The translations under genes were made by a program, and so were the position numbers. Below the pieces are notes generated by a model, which was given only the letters and a program-made list of their open reading frames with translations, did no database searches and was not told where the DNA came from. DNA of 64,000 bases from Bacillus sp. FJAT-52991 (GTDB lineage Bacteria; Bacillota; Bacilli; Bacillales; Domibacillaceae). The stretch is from contig NZ_CP147404.1 of the NCBI RefSeq assembly GCF_037201805.1, forward strand, positions 3,082,501-3,146,500, given 5' to 3'. Within the stretch, counting starts at the first letter, position 1, and each line of letters opens with the position of its first letter. Positions 28,115 to 37,263 of this stretch are shown here, piece after piece.

Positions 28115-28302
28115 ACTCTCTTTATTATTTTTGTAAATCATGATGACCATTCTTTTTCAAGAAACCTCGATAACCCAAAAATCCATATATTAACATCTAC
28201 ATTAAAACAAATCCTTTTCATGCTAATAAAATAGGAAAAGAACCTGTTGCATTCAATAACCTTCCTGTAAATCTACCTTTTTCTGAAGTCGTTCCTTCTA
28301 AA
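28115..28302. other. Intergenic stretch without a gene
   Basis: One plus-strand frame stays open near 28220-28310 (NKIGKEPVAFNNLPVNLPF...) but has no start with an RBS. No promoter, repeat or known family is recognised. Confidence 0.3.
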
Positions 28303-28342
28303 AAAACCATTCTGTGCAGCCAATTACGCACAGAATGGTTTT
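28303..28342 (-). terminator. Terminator of the hybrid kinase gene cluster
   Basis: AAAACCATTCTGTGC and GCACAGAATGGTTTT form a perfect 15-bp stem with a 10-base loop; the minus strand continues into T-rich sequence. Confidence 0.85.
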
Positions 28343-28348
28343 GGTTGA

Positions 28349-31207
28349 TTATTCTTGCTCATTCGGAAACATCACGTTTCCATTGCTCGATTCAGATAAT
28401 AAAAAGGTCGTTAATACTTTCGATAACTCTTCAGGCGGATAAGGCTTTGTTAAATACTTATCAATCTTATATTTTTCTACCGTCTCTTTCACTTGATCCA
28501 ATGCAGAGGAGATCACGATTGGAATCTCGCTCGTTTCGTCTGTTTCTTTTAGCTTTTGCACTAAGTCCCAACCATTCATCTCTTCTCCAAGCATCAGATC
28601 AATAACGACACCGACAAGCGGAATACGAAGGGCATCCTCAAACGCCCGCTTAGGATCATTGTGATAAATCACGGTAAACCCTTTGCTCTTTAATTCTTCT
28701 GATAAAAGCAGACCTAAGCTTAAGTCATCTTCTACAATCATCACCTGTAGGCCCTTTTGTTCCACTCCTGCTTCCACTGATTTCATCGTTTGTTCAGAAA
28801 GTGATTGATTCATAAGAGGCAGCTGAAAGTAAATGGTCGTTCCCTGTCCTTCTTCCGACTCAATCCAAATATCGCCGTCATGCTTAGTAATGATTTCTTT
28901 ACTAATCGCCAGTCCTAACCCAGTACCGCCAATTTTTCGTCGGGCACTATTATCAATTCGTTTAAACTTTTGGAACAGCTTTGTTAGGTCATTTGCCGGA
29001 ATGCCAATCCCTTCGTCTTTAATGCTCACTTGAAGTGTGTCATCCACATTTTCTAGCGAAATAACAACGTCGCCCCCATCAGGAGAAAATTTAATTGCAT
29101 TACCGACTAAATTCATCAGTACTTGCACGATGCGCTCTTGATCGGCTTTTACTTCAACACACCTTGCTTGATCAATTAAATGTACATGATGATGCTTTTC
29201 ATGACGGAAGCGATTGACGATGTCAAACGCTAGTTCATCAAAGGCGAGCGGTTGCATATGATACTGCTGCCTGCCCGATTCCATCCGCTGCAGATCAAGG
29301 AAATCATTGATCAGATTCGTGAGACGCTTCGCTTCCTTATGAATCGTCTCGATATACTTTTTCTGCCGTTCTGGCTTCACTGTTTTCGTCAACAGCAGTT
29401 CTGTAAAACCAAGCACGCTCGATAATGGCGTACGCAGTTCATGACTGACCGTACTCACAAGCTCTGACTTCATTTGATCGACTTCATACTCTTTCGTAAT
29501 GTCACGATGAACAAACACCGTACCGACTTTTTCCGCTTCCTCATATACACTAGTGGCATATACCTCAATAAAAACGTGGCCTTCTTCGCGAGAAATTTCA
29601 TAACGAGTGGTTCTCGTTCTCTTAAAATCTTCTGCGATCGCTTGCTCGAAAAAGCTTGTTAGCTCTGTTGGCTGATCACAAAGCAATTGAAAGTGATCGA
29701 GCCAGGTGTGCTTATGGACAGTCTTTCTAGTGATCCAATCTGGACAACGAACAATCTGACATAAAGATTCATTGACTTGTATCACATCACCTGTGACTGA
29801 TACAAATTGAATGCCTTCATTAACATTATCCATAATATCTTGATTGAGCTGACGTGAACGCTCGACTTCTTCGTACATCAAGATCCGTTCAAAGGCAAGA
29901 GAAACACGGTTCATCAATCCATTAATCTCCTCTAACTCGTGAGTGGAGAATCGATGCCCTTCTCTTGTGGCAATGAGCACAGCGACAAGCTGGCCACTTG
30001 AATTCAATACCGATGAATATAAGTCATAACAATAGTATGGCTCTTTAGCTATCTCTTGTGATTCAGGAGTCACCTCTCTTGTAATAACAAAGGACTTCTC
30101 TTGTTCTAACCGAACGCGCTTATTTTCATCAAGCATTCCAACCAACTTTTGTGTCGTTTGCTCTGATAGTCCTTTAGAAACATAGACATTCCCCTCTAAC
30201 ACGTACATAATGCTTGTGTCGAAGCTATATAAATCATTTAAGTATTTATGAACGCCTGTTACGAGCTTTCGCTTATCTAATGTAAAAGTTAGAGCATGAT
30301 TGAGTTGATTGTATTTTTGCTGTTGATTAAGCGAGTGCTGCAATTGTTCCTGATTTTCTTGTAACTCGACTTGTTGAGCGGTCAACTCTTCATTTTGAGC
30401 CATCAGTACTTCTTCTTTTTCTTGAATCGATTTGGACATAAATTGAAATGAGTCAGCTAACAGGCCAAGTTCATCTTCTCGCTTCACTAATGGCCCTAAC
30501 TCAAATGAATGACCGGTCGCTATCGCGTTTGTCGCTGATGTTAGCTGCTCAACCGGGCGAATCACATTATGAAGAACTCGCCACATGATAATCGCCATTA
30601 ATAACAAAATAAAACAACTAATCATAAAAGCATACAATGTAAATTGTTGGGCTTGCTTAATCGTCTTCTTGAAAATTCGGTTTAATTCATCATCCGTTTT
30701 ATCCTTATAATCTTTCGCATAATCTACAAATTTATTAACAAGATCATTCGTCCCACTATTCGAAAGCTGCCGTAGCGATTTATAATCATTTGCTTCAACA
30801 AAGCCAATGGCTTTAGGGAGAACCTTTTGCTTATAGTTTGTATTGAATTCAACTAAACTATTATATAATTCACGCTCTTCTGGTGTTAAATCAAGTGCAG
30901 AAAATTGTAGTAGCAGATGTTCAAATTCGGCTAATTCATCGTAAAGTAACTTCAGCTCTTGCTCGTTTTGAAATGCATAATACCCTCTCGACCGAAAGAA
31001 GATGTCCTGAAAACTCGCTTCTAATTTTTCCACAAGAACTGCTTTTTCTTGAAGCGATTCCCGCTCAGCCTTTAGACTTTGATTCATGGATTTCACATAA
31101 AGAAAAAAAGCAAGGGCAGTGACGCAAATAATAATCGTCAATGCCACTACCATTTTGACAAATTGATTGCGAATGCTTTTCTCTAATAATGGAAGAGACT
31201 TAAACAT
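28349..31207 (-). CDS. Hybrid sensor histidine kinase (HAMP-PAS-HisKA-HATPase-REC)
   Basis: A membrane kinase of 952 aa. Two membrane segments (about residues 18-38 and 195-217) bracket an extracellular helical sensor region. A HAMP domain, a coiled coil, a GAF-like region and a PAS domain (DNVNEGIQFVSVTGDVIQV) follow. HisKA has the phospho-His in STVSHELRTPLSS; HATPase has NAIKFSPDGG, DEGIGIP and GGTGLGLAIS. A C-terminal receiver has VIDLMLG with the acceptor Asp. The ATG nine bases after GGAGG overlaps the response-regulator gene by eight bases. The signal is unknown. Confidence 0.9.
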   Translation of the reverse strand: MFKSLPLLEKSIRNQFVKMVVALTIIICVTALAFFLYVKSMNQSLKAERESLQEKAVLVEKLEASFQDIFFRSRGYYAFQNEQELKLLYDELAEFEHLLLQFSALDLTPEERELYNSLVEFNTNYKQKVLPKAIGFVEANDYKSLRQLSNSGTNDLVNKFVDYAKDYKDKTDDELNRIFKKTIKQAQQFTLYAFMISCFILLLMAIIMWRVLHNVIRPVEQLTSATNAIATGHSFELGPLVKREDELGLLADSFQFMSKSIQEKEEVLMAQNEELTAQQVELQENQEQLQHSLNQQQKYNQLNHALTFTLDKRKLVTGVHKYLNDLYSFDTSIMYVLEGNVYVSKGLSEQTTQKLVGMLDENKRVRLEQEKSFVITREVTPESQEIAKEPYYCYDLYSSVLNSSGQLVAVLIATREGHRFSTHELEEINGLMNRVSLAFERILMYEEVERSRQLNQDIMDNVNEGIQFVSVTGDVIQVNESLCQIVRCPDWITRKTVHKHTWLDHFQLLCDQPTELTSFFEQAIAEDFKRTRTTRYEISREEGHVFIEVYATSVYEEAEKVGTVFVHRDITKEYEVDQMKSELVSTVSHELRTPLSSVLGFTELLLTKTVKPERQKKYIETIHKEAKRLTNLINDFLDLQRMESGRQQYHMQPLAFDELAFDIVNRFRHEKHHHVHLIDQARCVEVKADQERIVQVLMNLVGNAIKFSPDGGDVVISLENVDDTLQVSIKDEGIGIPANDLTKLFQKFKRIDNSARRKIGGTGLGLAISKEIITKHDGDIWIESEEGQGTTIYFQLPLMNQSLSEQTMKSVEAGVEQKGLQVMIVEDDLSLGLLLSEELKSKGFTVIYHNDPKRAFEDALRIPLVGVVIDLMLGEEMNGWDLVQKLKETDETSEIPIVISSALDQVKETVEKYKIDKYLTKPYPPEELSKVLTTFLLSESSNGNVMFPNEQE

Positions 31208-31562
31208 GCAGTATTTCCTCCACCACATTGACTAGATCAACCGGGCTAAACGGCTTGGACATAAAATAATCAGCCCCTTTTTCCAATACAGCTTGCCGAT
31301 CCGCTTCTTGGGTTTTGGCAGTGAGCATAAGAATGGGCAATGTTTTTTTGATTTCTTCTGGAAGACGTTCAATCACTTCAATCCCTGTTATATTGGGCAT
31401 CATATAATCTAAAATCATTAAATCATACGATTGATAACTGACTTTTTTAAGCGCTTCCTCTCCATCCTCTGCTTCTTCTATTTCGTAACCCAAGTCCTCT
31501 AATGTATCGCAAATGAGCATACGTAAAATATCTTCATCATCTACTACTAATATTCTTTTCAT
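31200..31562 (-). CDS. Single-domain response regulator
   Basis: A 120-aa stand-alone receiver domain with acidic pocket VDDED at the N-terminus, phospho-acceptor Asp in LMILDYMMPNITG, Thr in LMLTAKTQE and Lys in FMSKPFSP. It has no output domain, so it probably acts as a phosphate shuttle or by protein contact. It overlaps the hybrid kinase start and lies 15 bases after the diguanylate cyclase stop, so all three form one operon. Confidence 0.9.
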   Translation of the reverse strand: MKRILVVDDEDILRMLICDTLEDLGYEIEEAEDGEEALKKVSYQSYDLMILDYMMPNITGIEVIERLPEEIKKTLPILMLTAKTQEADRQAVLEKGADYFMSKPFSPVDLVNVVEEILHV

Positions 31563-31577
31563 CGTTTTTCCTCCTTT

Positions 31578-33212
31578 TTACCCATACAATCGGTTAATCA
31601 GACGTAATATTCGTTCTGATACCTCTTGAATATCAAATGGCTTCACAATATAGTCGTTTGCTCCAAGTTCGAGTGCACGGAGGATATGCTCCTCACTTTT
31701 TCGACCGGTCAACATCGAGACCAACACATTATTGGAAGAGTGATTTTCTCTCAGTTTTTTCAGTACATCTAGTCCATCCATAATCGGCATCATGCCATCT
31801 AGTAGAATAATATATTTACCATCAGGTACATACCAATCCGATTGTAAGAAACTTACGCCATCACTAAATTCAAGCACCTCAATTTCGTATTTCTCATTAG
31901 GCTGCCAAGCGGTAAAATAATTGGTGATCATTTCTCGCACAACATACACATCATCTACGACGATGATCGTCACTTTCAAACGATGCTTAACGTCTTCTAC
32001 ATGCGAACCAAATGTAATCGTCCGATTTCTTCCCGATTGCTTTGCAAAGTAAAGCGCTTGATCCGCTTCCTCTAACAACTTTTCTGGATGAAGATTTTCT
32101 TTTGTGGCTTGCGCGATTCCTGCAGAAAAGGTGACTTGAAACTCTTCTCCTTTCGCTGAAAACAACTTTTGCGCCATAGCTTCGCGCAGTTGTTCAAGCA
32201 CGTGGGACGCATCGTCAGTTGTACTGTTCGGTAGTAAGAGGACAAACTCTTCCCCTCCATAGCGACAGCTGATATCTTGCTCGTGAGTCACCTTTTTAAC
32301 TAACGCTGCAAAGCTTTGTAACACCTCATCTCCAACTAAATGCCCATAGGTATCATTTACCTTTTTAAAGTAATCTAAATCGACGATCGCTACCACAAAC
32401 GGCTCTTCTTTTCGTTCAAACTGCTGAATCAGCTGCTGAAGACTAGTATTCATATATTTACGATTATATAGTTGTGTCAACTCATCCATAATAATTGACC
32501 GCTCTAAAGCCTTTTTATACATGAGACGATTACTGATATATGAAAGTAAAATCTCTTGATCAATCGGCTTCGCAATAAAGTCTAACGCTCCCATATCATA
32601 AGCACGTATTTGATTGGCTCGACTATCATTTTCACTTATCATCGCCACAATCATGCGCTCTTTTTTCACTTTATTCACAATATCCTCCAATATCGTGAAA
32701 CCATTGATATCGGGTAACATAATATCTAAAAAGACCACAGCAGGTTTAATTTCATAAATTAACTCTAACCCGCGTTGGCCGTTGTGAGCGATAATGACAG
32801 CATAACCCTCTTTTTCTAGCAGATCTTTCATAAAAGTCATAAACGCGATATCATCATCAATGACTAAAATAAAGTCCTTTTTTGGCTTCAGTTTCGCAAA
32901 GGATGGTTCGACATTCTCCCCATGAGACACCTCTACATTTTTTGTATAAAAGTCGAGACCTTCAATCAATGGAGCTAAATATTCTTGCCATTCGGACGTT
33001 TCCCACTCTTTTTTTCCACTTTCTTCTAGAGGGGCGATTTTTTCGCTAGAAATGCTACTGATCTCACTTAAACCGATCGTTCCTGCCGTTCCCTTTAAAC
33101 TATGTAGGAAAAAGTACAGCTCTTGTTCAAGAATACAGTCGCGTTCTCCCCACTGCTGAAATTCTGCTTGCATGCGCTCATAAATCATTTGTTGATACTT
33201 CTCTTTTCTCAT
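31578..33212 (-). CDS. Hpt-REC-GGDEF-REC diguanylate cyclase
   Basis: A 544-aa signalling protein. Residues 1-85 look like a histidine phosphotransfer domain with HSLKGTAGTIGL (phospho-His). A receiver follows (about 115-230, VFLDIMLPDING), then a GGDEF domain (about 240-405) with active-site RYGGEEF and VDLDYFKKVNDTYGH, then a second receiver (about 415-540, ILLDGMMPIMDG). The allosteric I-site RxxD is replaced by HEQD, so product inhibition through that site is unlikely. It probably takes phosphate from the hybrid kinase and makes cyclic di-GMP. Confidence 0.88.
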   Translation of the reverse strand: MRKEKYQQMIYERMQAEFQQWGERDCILEQELYFFLHSLKGTAGTIGLSEISSISSEKIAPLEESGKKEWETSEWQEYLAPLIEGLDFYTKNVEVSHGENVEPSFAKLKPKKDFILVIDDDIAFMTFMKDLLEKEGYAVIIAHNGQRGLELIYEIKPAVVFLDIMLPDINGFTILEDIVNKVKKERMIVAMISENDSRANQIRAYDMGALDFIAKPIDQEILLSYISNRLMYKKALERSIIMDELTQLYNRKYMNTSLQQLIQQFERKEEPFVVAIVDLDYFKKVNDTYGHLVGDEVLQSFAALVKKVTHEQDISCRYGGEEFVLLLPNSTTDDASHVLEQLREAMAQKLFSAKGEEFQVTFSAGIAQATKENLHPEKLLEEADQALYFAKQSGRNRTITFGSHVEDVKHRLKVTIIVVDDVYVVREMITNYFTAWQPNEKYEIEVLEFSDGVSFLQSDWYVPDGKYIILLDGMMPIMDGLDVLKKLRENHSSNNVLVSMLTGRKSEEHILRALELGANDYIVKPFDIQEVSERILRLINRLYG

Positions 33213-33476
33213 CCTAATCGCTCCATTTTATACGGTATATTCTCCTTATGGTCATATCGTTCAACTAACGTTAACATTCATACTTTTATGTCGATTATAC
33301 TATTATTTTTGATTTACTTTTAGACGATATCGTGACCATTTTCATTTTTCACCTAAAAAAATTGTCCACATGTTCCATTTTTCAAAAAAATCCATTCACC
33401 ACTCTATAGAGCCGTCCAATAAATCATTATGTTAGTCTGAAAACAAAAGTATTTTATATGCTTTTAAACAAAAATA

Positions 33477-33561
33477 AAGTGAACCTCCAAAAATTAGACA
33501 CAGAAATCAGGCCGCAAGTAAGGCATGATGAAATAGCTTGTCTAACTTTATAGGTTCACTT
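33477..33561. mobile_element. Mini inverted-repeat element, IS3-like ends
   Basis: An 85-base segment bounded by AAGTGAACCT and AGGTTCACTT (perfect 10-bp inverted repeats, imperfectly extended to AATTAGACA and TGTCTAACTT). The CCAAAAATTAGACA pattern resembles ends of IS3-family (IS150 group) elements. The interior of about 40 bases has no coding capacity, so it is a MITE-like or internally deleted copy. Confidence 0.6.
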
Positions 33562-33579
33562 CAATTAGTTATTGAAGGG

Positions 33580-33736
33580 ATAAAGTGAAACTTCAATCAG
33601 TGGGGGTTTTCTCCATCCCCCACTGATTGTTAGTTGAACGGATCGGGCGTTTACGGGCTGTTGATCCCCCCTACATCCCTGCACTTCTTCTGCCATGTTG
33701 AGGTGGGGGTCTTACAGCCCGTTAATGCGGCATAAA
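33580..33736 (-). repeat. Orphan structured element, copy B (TnpB right-end/guide-RNA scaffold-like)
   Basis: About 157 bases homologous to 11928-12135. Minus-strand reading: ACGGGCTGT pairs with ACAGCCCGT some 50 bases on, enclosing CCCCC/GGGGG; then a perfect terminal hairpin ATCAGTGGGGG...CCCCCACTGAT and the tail TGAAGTTTCACTTTAT. The fold and fixed 3' tail resemble an omega-RNA scaffold/right end of an IS605-type element without its genes. It lies 19 bases from the mini inverted-repeat element and just downstream of minJ. Confidence 0.5.
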
Positions 33737-33764
33737 ATTTCCGGTAAATGATGAAAAATTACCT

Positions 33765-34949
33765 CTACATCTCTGCTTCTTTTAAATATGGCTCATCTTC
33801 TACAGCTAAAATAAGACCTAATTCATAATGTTCCCCTTGATAAAGAGAACCTTGGACGAAGCGGATTTCTCCTCTTATATCGATAACTTCCAGCTTGCAA
33901 TAAGCAGCATTTTTCTGTAAGGCAGCGTAAAATTCGGTTTCTGTATTCACTTCGACTCCGTTAGCTTTATAAACGATTTCCCCAATCTTCAGCTTCATTT
34001 TTTTCGCTGGGGAAAGTGGTAAAATGCCTAAAATCATCACACCTCTTGGCTGCGGAGTAAAGAAATAATGACGGTTTTTCTCATATGAATAATGACGCCA
34101 AGCAATCCAGAAACGAACGCTAGCAGCGAAAACGACTGCCACAATAGCAAACATCGACTGCCAATAAGCAGCAATGGCAAATAATAGTGTCAATACGCCA
34201 GCAGCGATAATGTTTTTCCCCGTGACTTTGATTGCAAGCTCTGGTAACGTGCTTTTAATCCATTGGACAAAGCCGATTAAAAAGGGATACAGAATCAACG
34301 CATAATTTTCAGCGCCAATTGAAATCACTGGCCACCATGAAAAAGGAGCGGATAAGTCACCAACAGGGATGACGAGAAAAACAGGGACTAACCATAAGCG
34401 CTGAGCTACGTGCACGCCAACTTTTAAGCCCCGTGGACTTTGAATAAGCCGCGGCGAGGTGCCTTGCCAACCCCTTTTTAATATGAGCACACCTTCCGCA
34501 ATCATAAGCAAGCCGATCATAACAGCGAGCGTCAGCAACAGGTGATTGAAAGATAACCCCTCATACGAGATAAACGTCCAACCTAATTGCTCCGATACAA
34601 CGAAGATGATAAAAGCGAGCCCGATCGTCCATGCAGGTGAGAGTAAGCGAAAGCCGACGACACTAAAAATAATCGTAATAGCCGCAATAAAGCTCAACAA
34701 ATCAAGCGGAAGCGTGATTCCTGCTGTGATCGTGATGATTGATAACAACAAGCCAAGCAATAAGCTGGAAGGCAAAATGTAGCGAACCTCATCGTAAAGA
34801 TCGTACACTCGTGTGTCAAAGTCTTTTCGTTCTCTATTGACACGAAGCATCCCAACAACAACTGCTAGTAGAAATGAAAAATAGAAGATCGGATGAATAA
34901 ATAGCCTTCCTATTCCGACCAATAACTCAAGTAACCATTCTTGTACCAT
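33765..34949 (-). CDS. minJ: Cell division topological determinant MinJ
   Basis: MinJ bridges DivIVA and MinD at poles and septa in Bacillus and limits FtsZ assembly to midcell. The 394-aa protein has about seven to eight membrane segments in residues 10-290, then a PDZ domain (PRGVMILGILPLSPAKKMKLKIGEIVYKANG) exposed to the cytosol. Length, architecture and position next to ctpB and ftsEX match B. subtilis MinJ (YvjD). Confidence 0.88.
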   Translation of the reverse strand: MVQEWLLELLVGIGRLFIHPIFYFSFLLAVVVGMLRVNRERKDFDTRVYDLYDEVRYILPSSLLLGLLLSIITITAGITLPLDLLSFIAAITIIFSVVGFRLLSPAWTIGLAFIIFVVSEQLGWTFISYEGLSFNHLLLTLAVMIGLLMIAEGVLILKRGWQGTSPRLIQSPRGLKVGVHVAQRLWLVPVFLVIPVGDLSAPFSWWPVISIGAENYALILYPFLIGFVQWIKSTLPELAIKVTGKNIIAAGVLTLLFAIAAYWQSMFAIVAVVFAASVRFWIAWRHYSYEKNRHYFFTPQPRGVMILGILPLSPAKKMKLKIGEIVYKANGVEVNTETEFYAALQKNAAYCKLEVIDIRGEIRFVQGSLYQGEHYELGLILAVEDEPYLKEAEM

Positions 34950-34997
34950 GGCGTCACCAACCTTACTTTCCTATCCATTTTTACTTATCATTGTACC

Positions 34998-35034
34998 AAA
35001 AAAAGCTTAGCGATGGTGCGCTAAGCTTTTTTTC
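34998..35034 (-). terminator. Terminator of ctpB
   Basis: AAAAAAAGCTTAGCG and CGCTAAGCTTTTTTT form a perfect 15-bp stem with a 6-base loop between ctpB and minJ. Confidence 0.85.
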
Positions 35035-35109
35035 TTTGACTTTGTTAAAAAATGATATTGATTTTTTAATTTTTTTGACTCATTCGTGCAAAATAGCCTT
35101 TCTTTATTA

Positions 35110-36543
35110 CTATTTATTTCTTAAATAACTAAGAGCAGCTTGAAGCTGTCGATCATTTTTTTCTTTATTCATTTCTTCCATCCATTTCTTTTCTAAGTAG
35201 TCTGCTGTTTCCCGATCAATCATCCCTGTTTGTTTCATCTCTGCTTGTAGCTGCAAAGCGCGTACGGCCTTTTCTGTTTCTTTATTATAATAGCCATCCG
35301 TTCGTCCTGGGCCATAGCCTAGCCCTTCTAGCATCGTTTGTGCGCTTTTAATGCTGTCATTGTTCATTTCTAGTTTCAGTGGTTTCTCAATTTGAAGCGG
35401 ATGAGCATAAAAATAGTCCGGCTGCCGCACTTCAATGTCCGGGCGAATCCCTTTGTGATGAATCCAGCGACCTTCTGGCGTTAACCATTTATGAGTCGTT
35501 AGCTTTAAGTTACTGCCATCTCCAAGCGGTACTGGTTGTTGTACGGTCCCTTTTCCAAAGGTCGTCTCCCCAATAATTTTATAGCCCTCTGCTTCTTGAA
35601 GGGCTCCTGCCAAAATTTCAGAAGCGGAGGCACTGCCTTGATCGGTTAAAACAGCAATCGGGTATGACTTCACTTTTTCCCTCTTAGAGAAGTACGGAAT
35701 TTTCCGGCCGTTTCGATCTTCAATTTGTACATACGGTCGATTTTCGGTAACAAATTCCTTTAAAATCTCTTCTACGCTTAATAAGAAGCCGCCTGGATTT
35801 CCGCGTACATCAATTAATAACCCGGTCATTTTTTTATTCTCTAGCTTGTGTAATTCACGTTTAAATTCCTTTGCTGTGTCTTCAGAAAATGAGGTGATTT
35901 CAATGATGCCAATTGACTGCCCACGTTTCTTGTTCATTTTTGCGATGACCGTTTCTAGCGGAATCTCATTTCGCTTTACTTTCACTTTAAGCGGCTTTGA
36001 CATTCCTGAACGCAGAATGCCGACGGTAACGCTTGTCCCTTTTTTGCCGCGGATTTTTTTCGTTGCCTCAAAAATCGTCAAGCCGCTGACCGATTGTCCA
36101 TCAATGGAGACAATTTGATCCTTTGGCTTCAACCCTGCTTTTTCGGCAGGAGAGTCTTTAAACGGAGCGACAATGAGTAACTTCCCATCCTCAACGGTAA
36201 TTTCTGCCCCAATTCCTTCAAAAGAAGAGTCCAGAGATTCCTCAAACTGCTTGACCGTTTCAGCGTCCATATAAACAGAATAAGGATCCTTTAACGAAGC
36301 CACCATGCCATCGATCGCCCCTTCGATCAGCTCAGAACGATCCACTTTAGCCACGTACTTATCTCCAATCATTTCATAGGCCGTCTGAACTTTATGCAGC
36401 TCATCCGGCACTTTATACGATGGTGACGGCTGCTCCACCTTCTCCTCCTTCACTTCCCAAGCAGACAGCCCAGCATACATGCCCCCGGCTCCCGAGAAAA
36501 AAGAAGCCACCATCACCACAACAACCCACTTCCTCTTCACCAT
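35110..36543 (-). CDS. ctpB: C-terminal processing serine protease CtpB
   Basis: S41-family protease of 477 aa, exported through an N-terminal signal anchor (VVVVMVASFFSGAGGMYAG). A PDZ domain (about 105-190) precedes the protease core, with catalytic Ser in TDQGSASASEI and Lys in ETTFGKGTVQ; a peptidoglycan-binding_1 domain with AQTMLEGLGYGPGRTDGYYN closes the protein. In B. subtilis CtpB cleaves SpoIVFA to trigger pro-SigK processing. RBS GGAGGGGG. Neighbours minJ and ftsEX support the call. Confidence 0.92.
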   Translation of the reverse strand: MVKRKWVVVVMVASFFSGAGGMYAGLSAWEVKEEKVEQPSPSYKVPDELHKVQTAYEMIGDKYVAKVDRSELIEGAIDGMVASLKDPYSVYMDAETVKQFEESLDSSFEGIGAEITVEDGKLLIVAPFKDSPAEKAGLKPKDQIVSIDGQSVSGLTIFEATKKIRGKKGTSVTVGILRSGMSKPLKVKVKRNEIPLETVIAKMNKKRGQSIGIIEITSFSEDTAKEFKRELHKLENKKMTGLLIDVRGNPGGFLLSVEEILKEFVTENRPYVQIEDRNGRKIPYFSKREKVKSYPIAVLTDQGSASASEILAGALQEAEGYKIIGETTFGKGTVQQPVPLGDGSNLKLTTHKWLTPEGRWIHHKGIRPDIEVRQPDYFYAHPLQIEKPLKLEMNNDSIKSAQTMLEGLGYGPGRTDGYYNKETEKAVRALQLQAEMKQTGMIDRETADYLEKKWMEEMNKEKNDRQLQAALSYLRNK

Positions 36544-36653
36544 CTCGCCCCCTCCAATATAGAAAGCTCCAAAAACTTCCCCCTAAAGGAGCCACCCATC
36601 ACTAGGACAACCTCCATACCCTACCTTATGAAAAAAATAACCAAAATATGAAT

Positions 36654-36696
36654 AAGGGCCTGACTCCCAAGCGGAGGTCAGACCCTTACTTTTTTC
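36654..36696. terminator. Terminator between ctpB and the TlpA-like gene
   Basis: AAGGGCCTGAC pairs with GTCAGACCCTT (one mismatch) across a 13-base loop, followed by ACTTTTTT on the plus strand and T-rich sequence on the minus strand. Confidence 0.65.
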
Positions 36697-37263
36697 TTAT
36701 TTTAGTTCGCTGACGAGTTGTTCCATCATCGCTTCATCCATTGGACCAACGATTTTTTGGTGGACAGTGCCATCGGTGTTGAGCACATACGTCGTTGGGA
36801 TGGTAAAGGCTTGATATTGTTCGCCAAGCGTGCCTTCTTCATCTAGTAAGATCGGAAAGGTGAGCCCGTATTGTTTCACAAAGTCAGCGACAGTTTCTTT
36901 TCCTTTGTCGTTTTTCGTTAAGTTGACAGCGAGAATTTCAACGTTATTTTTTTCAGCTTCTTTTTCATAATACTTTTGCATATGAGGCATTTCTGCTTTA
37001 CAAGGTGGACACCAAGTTGCCCAGAAGTTTAAAATGACTTTCTTCCCTTCATAATCCGATAAAGACACTTCCTCTCCTTGGATCGTCTTTACGGTAAAGT
37101 CGGGTGCCTTTTCTCCAACATCAATTCCAGATTGAGCAGTGGACGGCGCTTTAGTTCCCGGGTTCTCAATTTCTGTAACTTCCTGACGATCCTTTACCAT
37201 ATTCACAACAGCTATACCGACTAAAAGAACGAGCAGCAATAACCCAAACCATTTTTTATCCAA
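36697..37263 (-). CDS. Membrane-anchored TlpA/ResA-type thiol-disulfide oxidoreductase
   Basis: A 188-aa extracytoplasmic thioredoxin-fold protein, tethered by an N-terminal segment (WFGLLLLVLLVGIAVVNMV). Active site NFWATWCPPCKAEMP; cis-Pro loop AFTIPTTYVL. It resembles ResA/StoA-like reductases that keep apocytochrome or spore-protein cysteines reduced. The start is TTG, ten bases after AAGGAGG, and overlaps the upstream membrane-protein gene by eight bases, implying a functional pair. Confidence 0.88.
   Translation of the reverse strand: MDKKWFGLLLLVLLVGIAVVNMVKDRQEVTEIENPGTKAPSTAQSGIDVGEKAPDFTVKTIQGEEVSLSDYEGKKVILNFWATWCPPCKAEMPHMQKYYEKEAEKNNVEILAVNLTKNDKGKETVADFVKQYGLTFPILLDEEGTLGEQYQAFTIPTTYVLNTDGTVHQKIVGPMDEAMMEQLVSELK

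Noticed and set aside
28220-28310. Open frame reading NKIGKEPVAFNNLPV
   Set aside because: No start with an RBS and no recognised family; could be chance or a short relic.
36413-36605. Overlapping ORFs on both strands at the ctpB start
   Set aside because: Low-complexity shadows of the ctpB signal peptide region, with no RBS or family.
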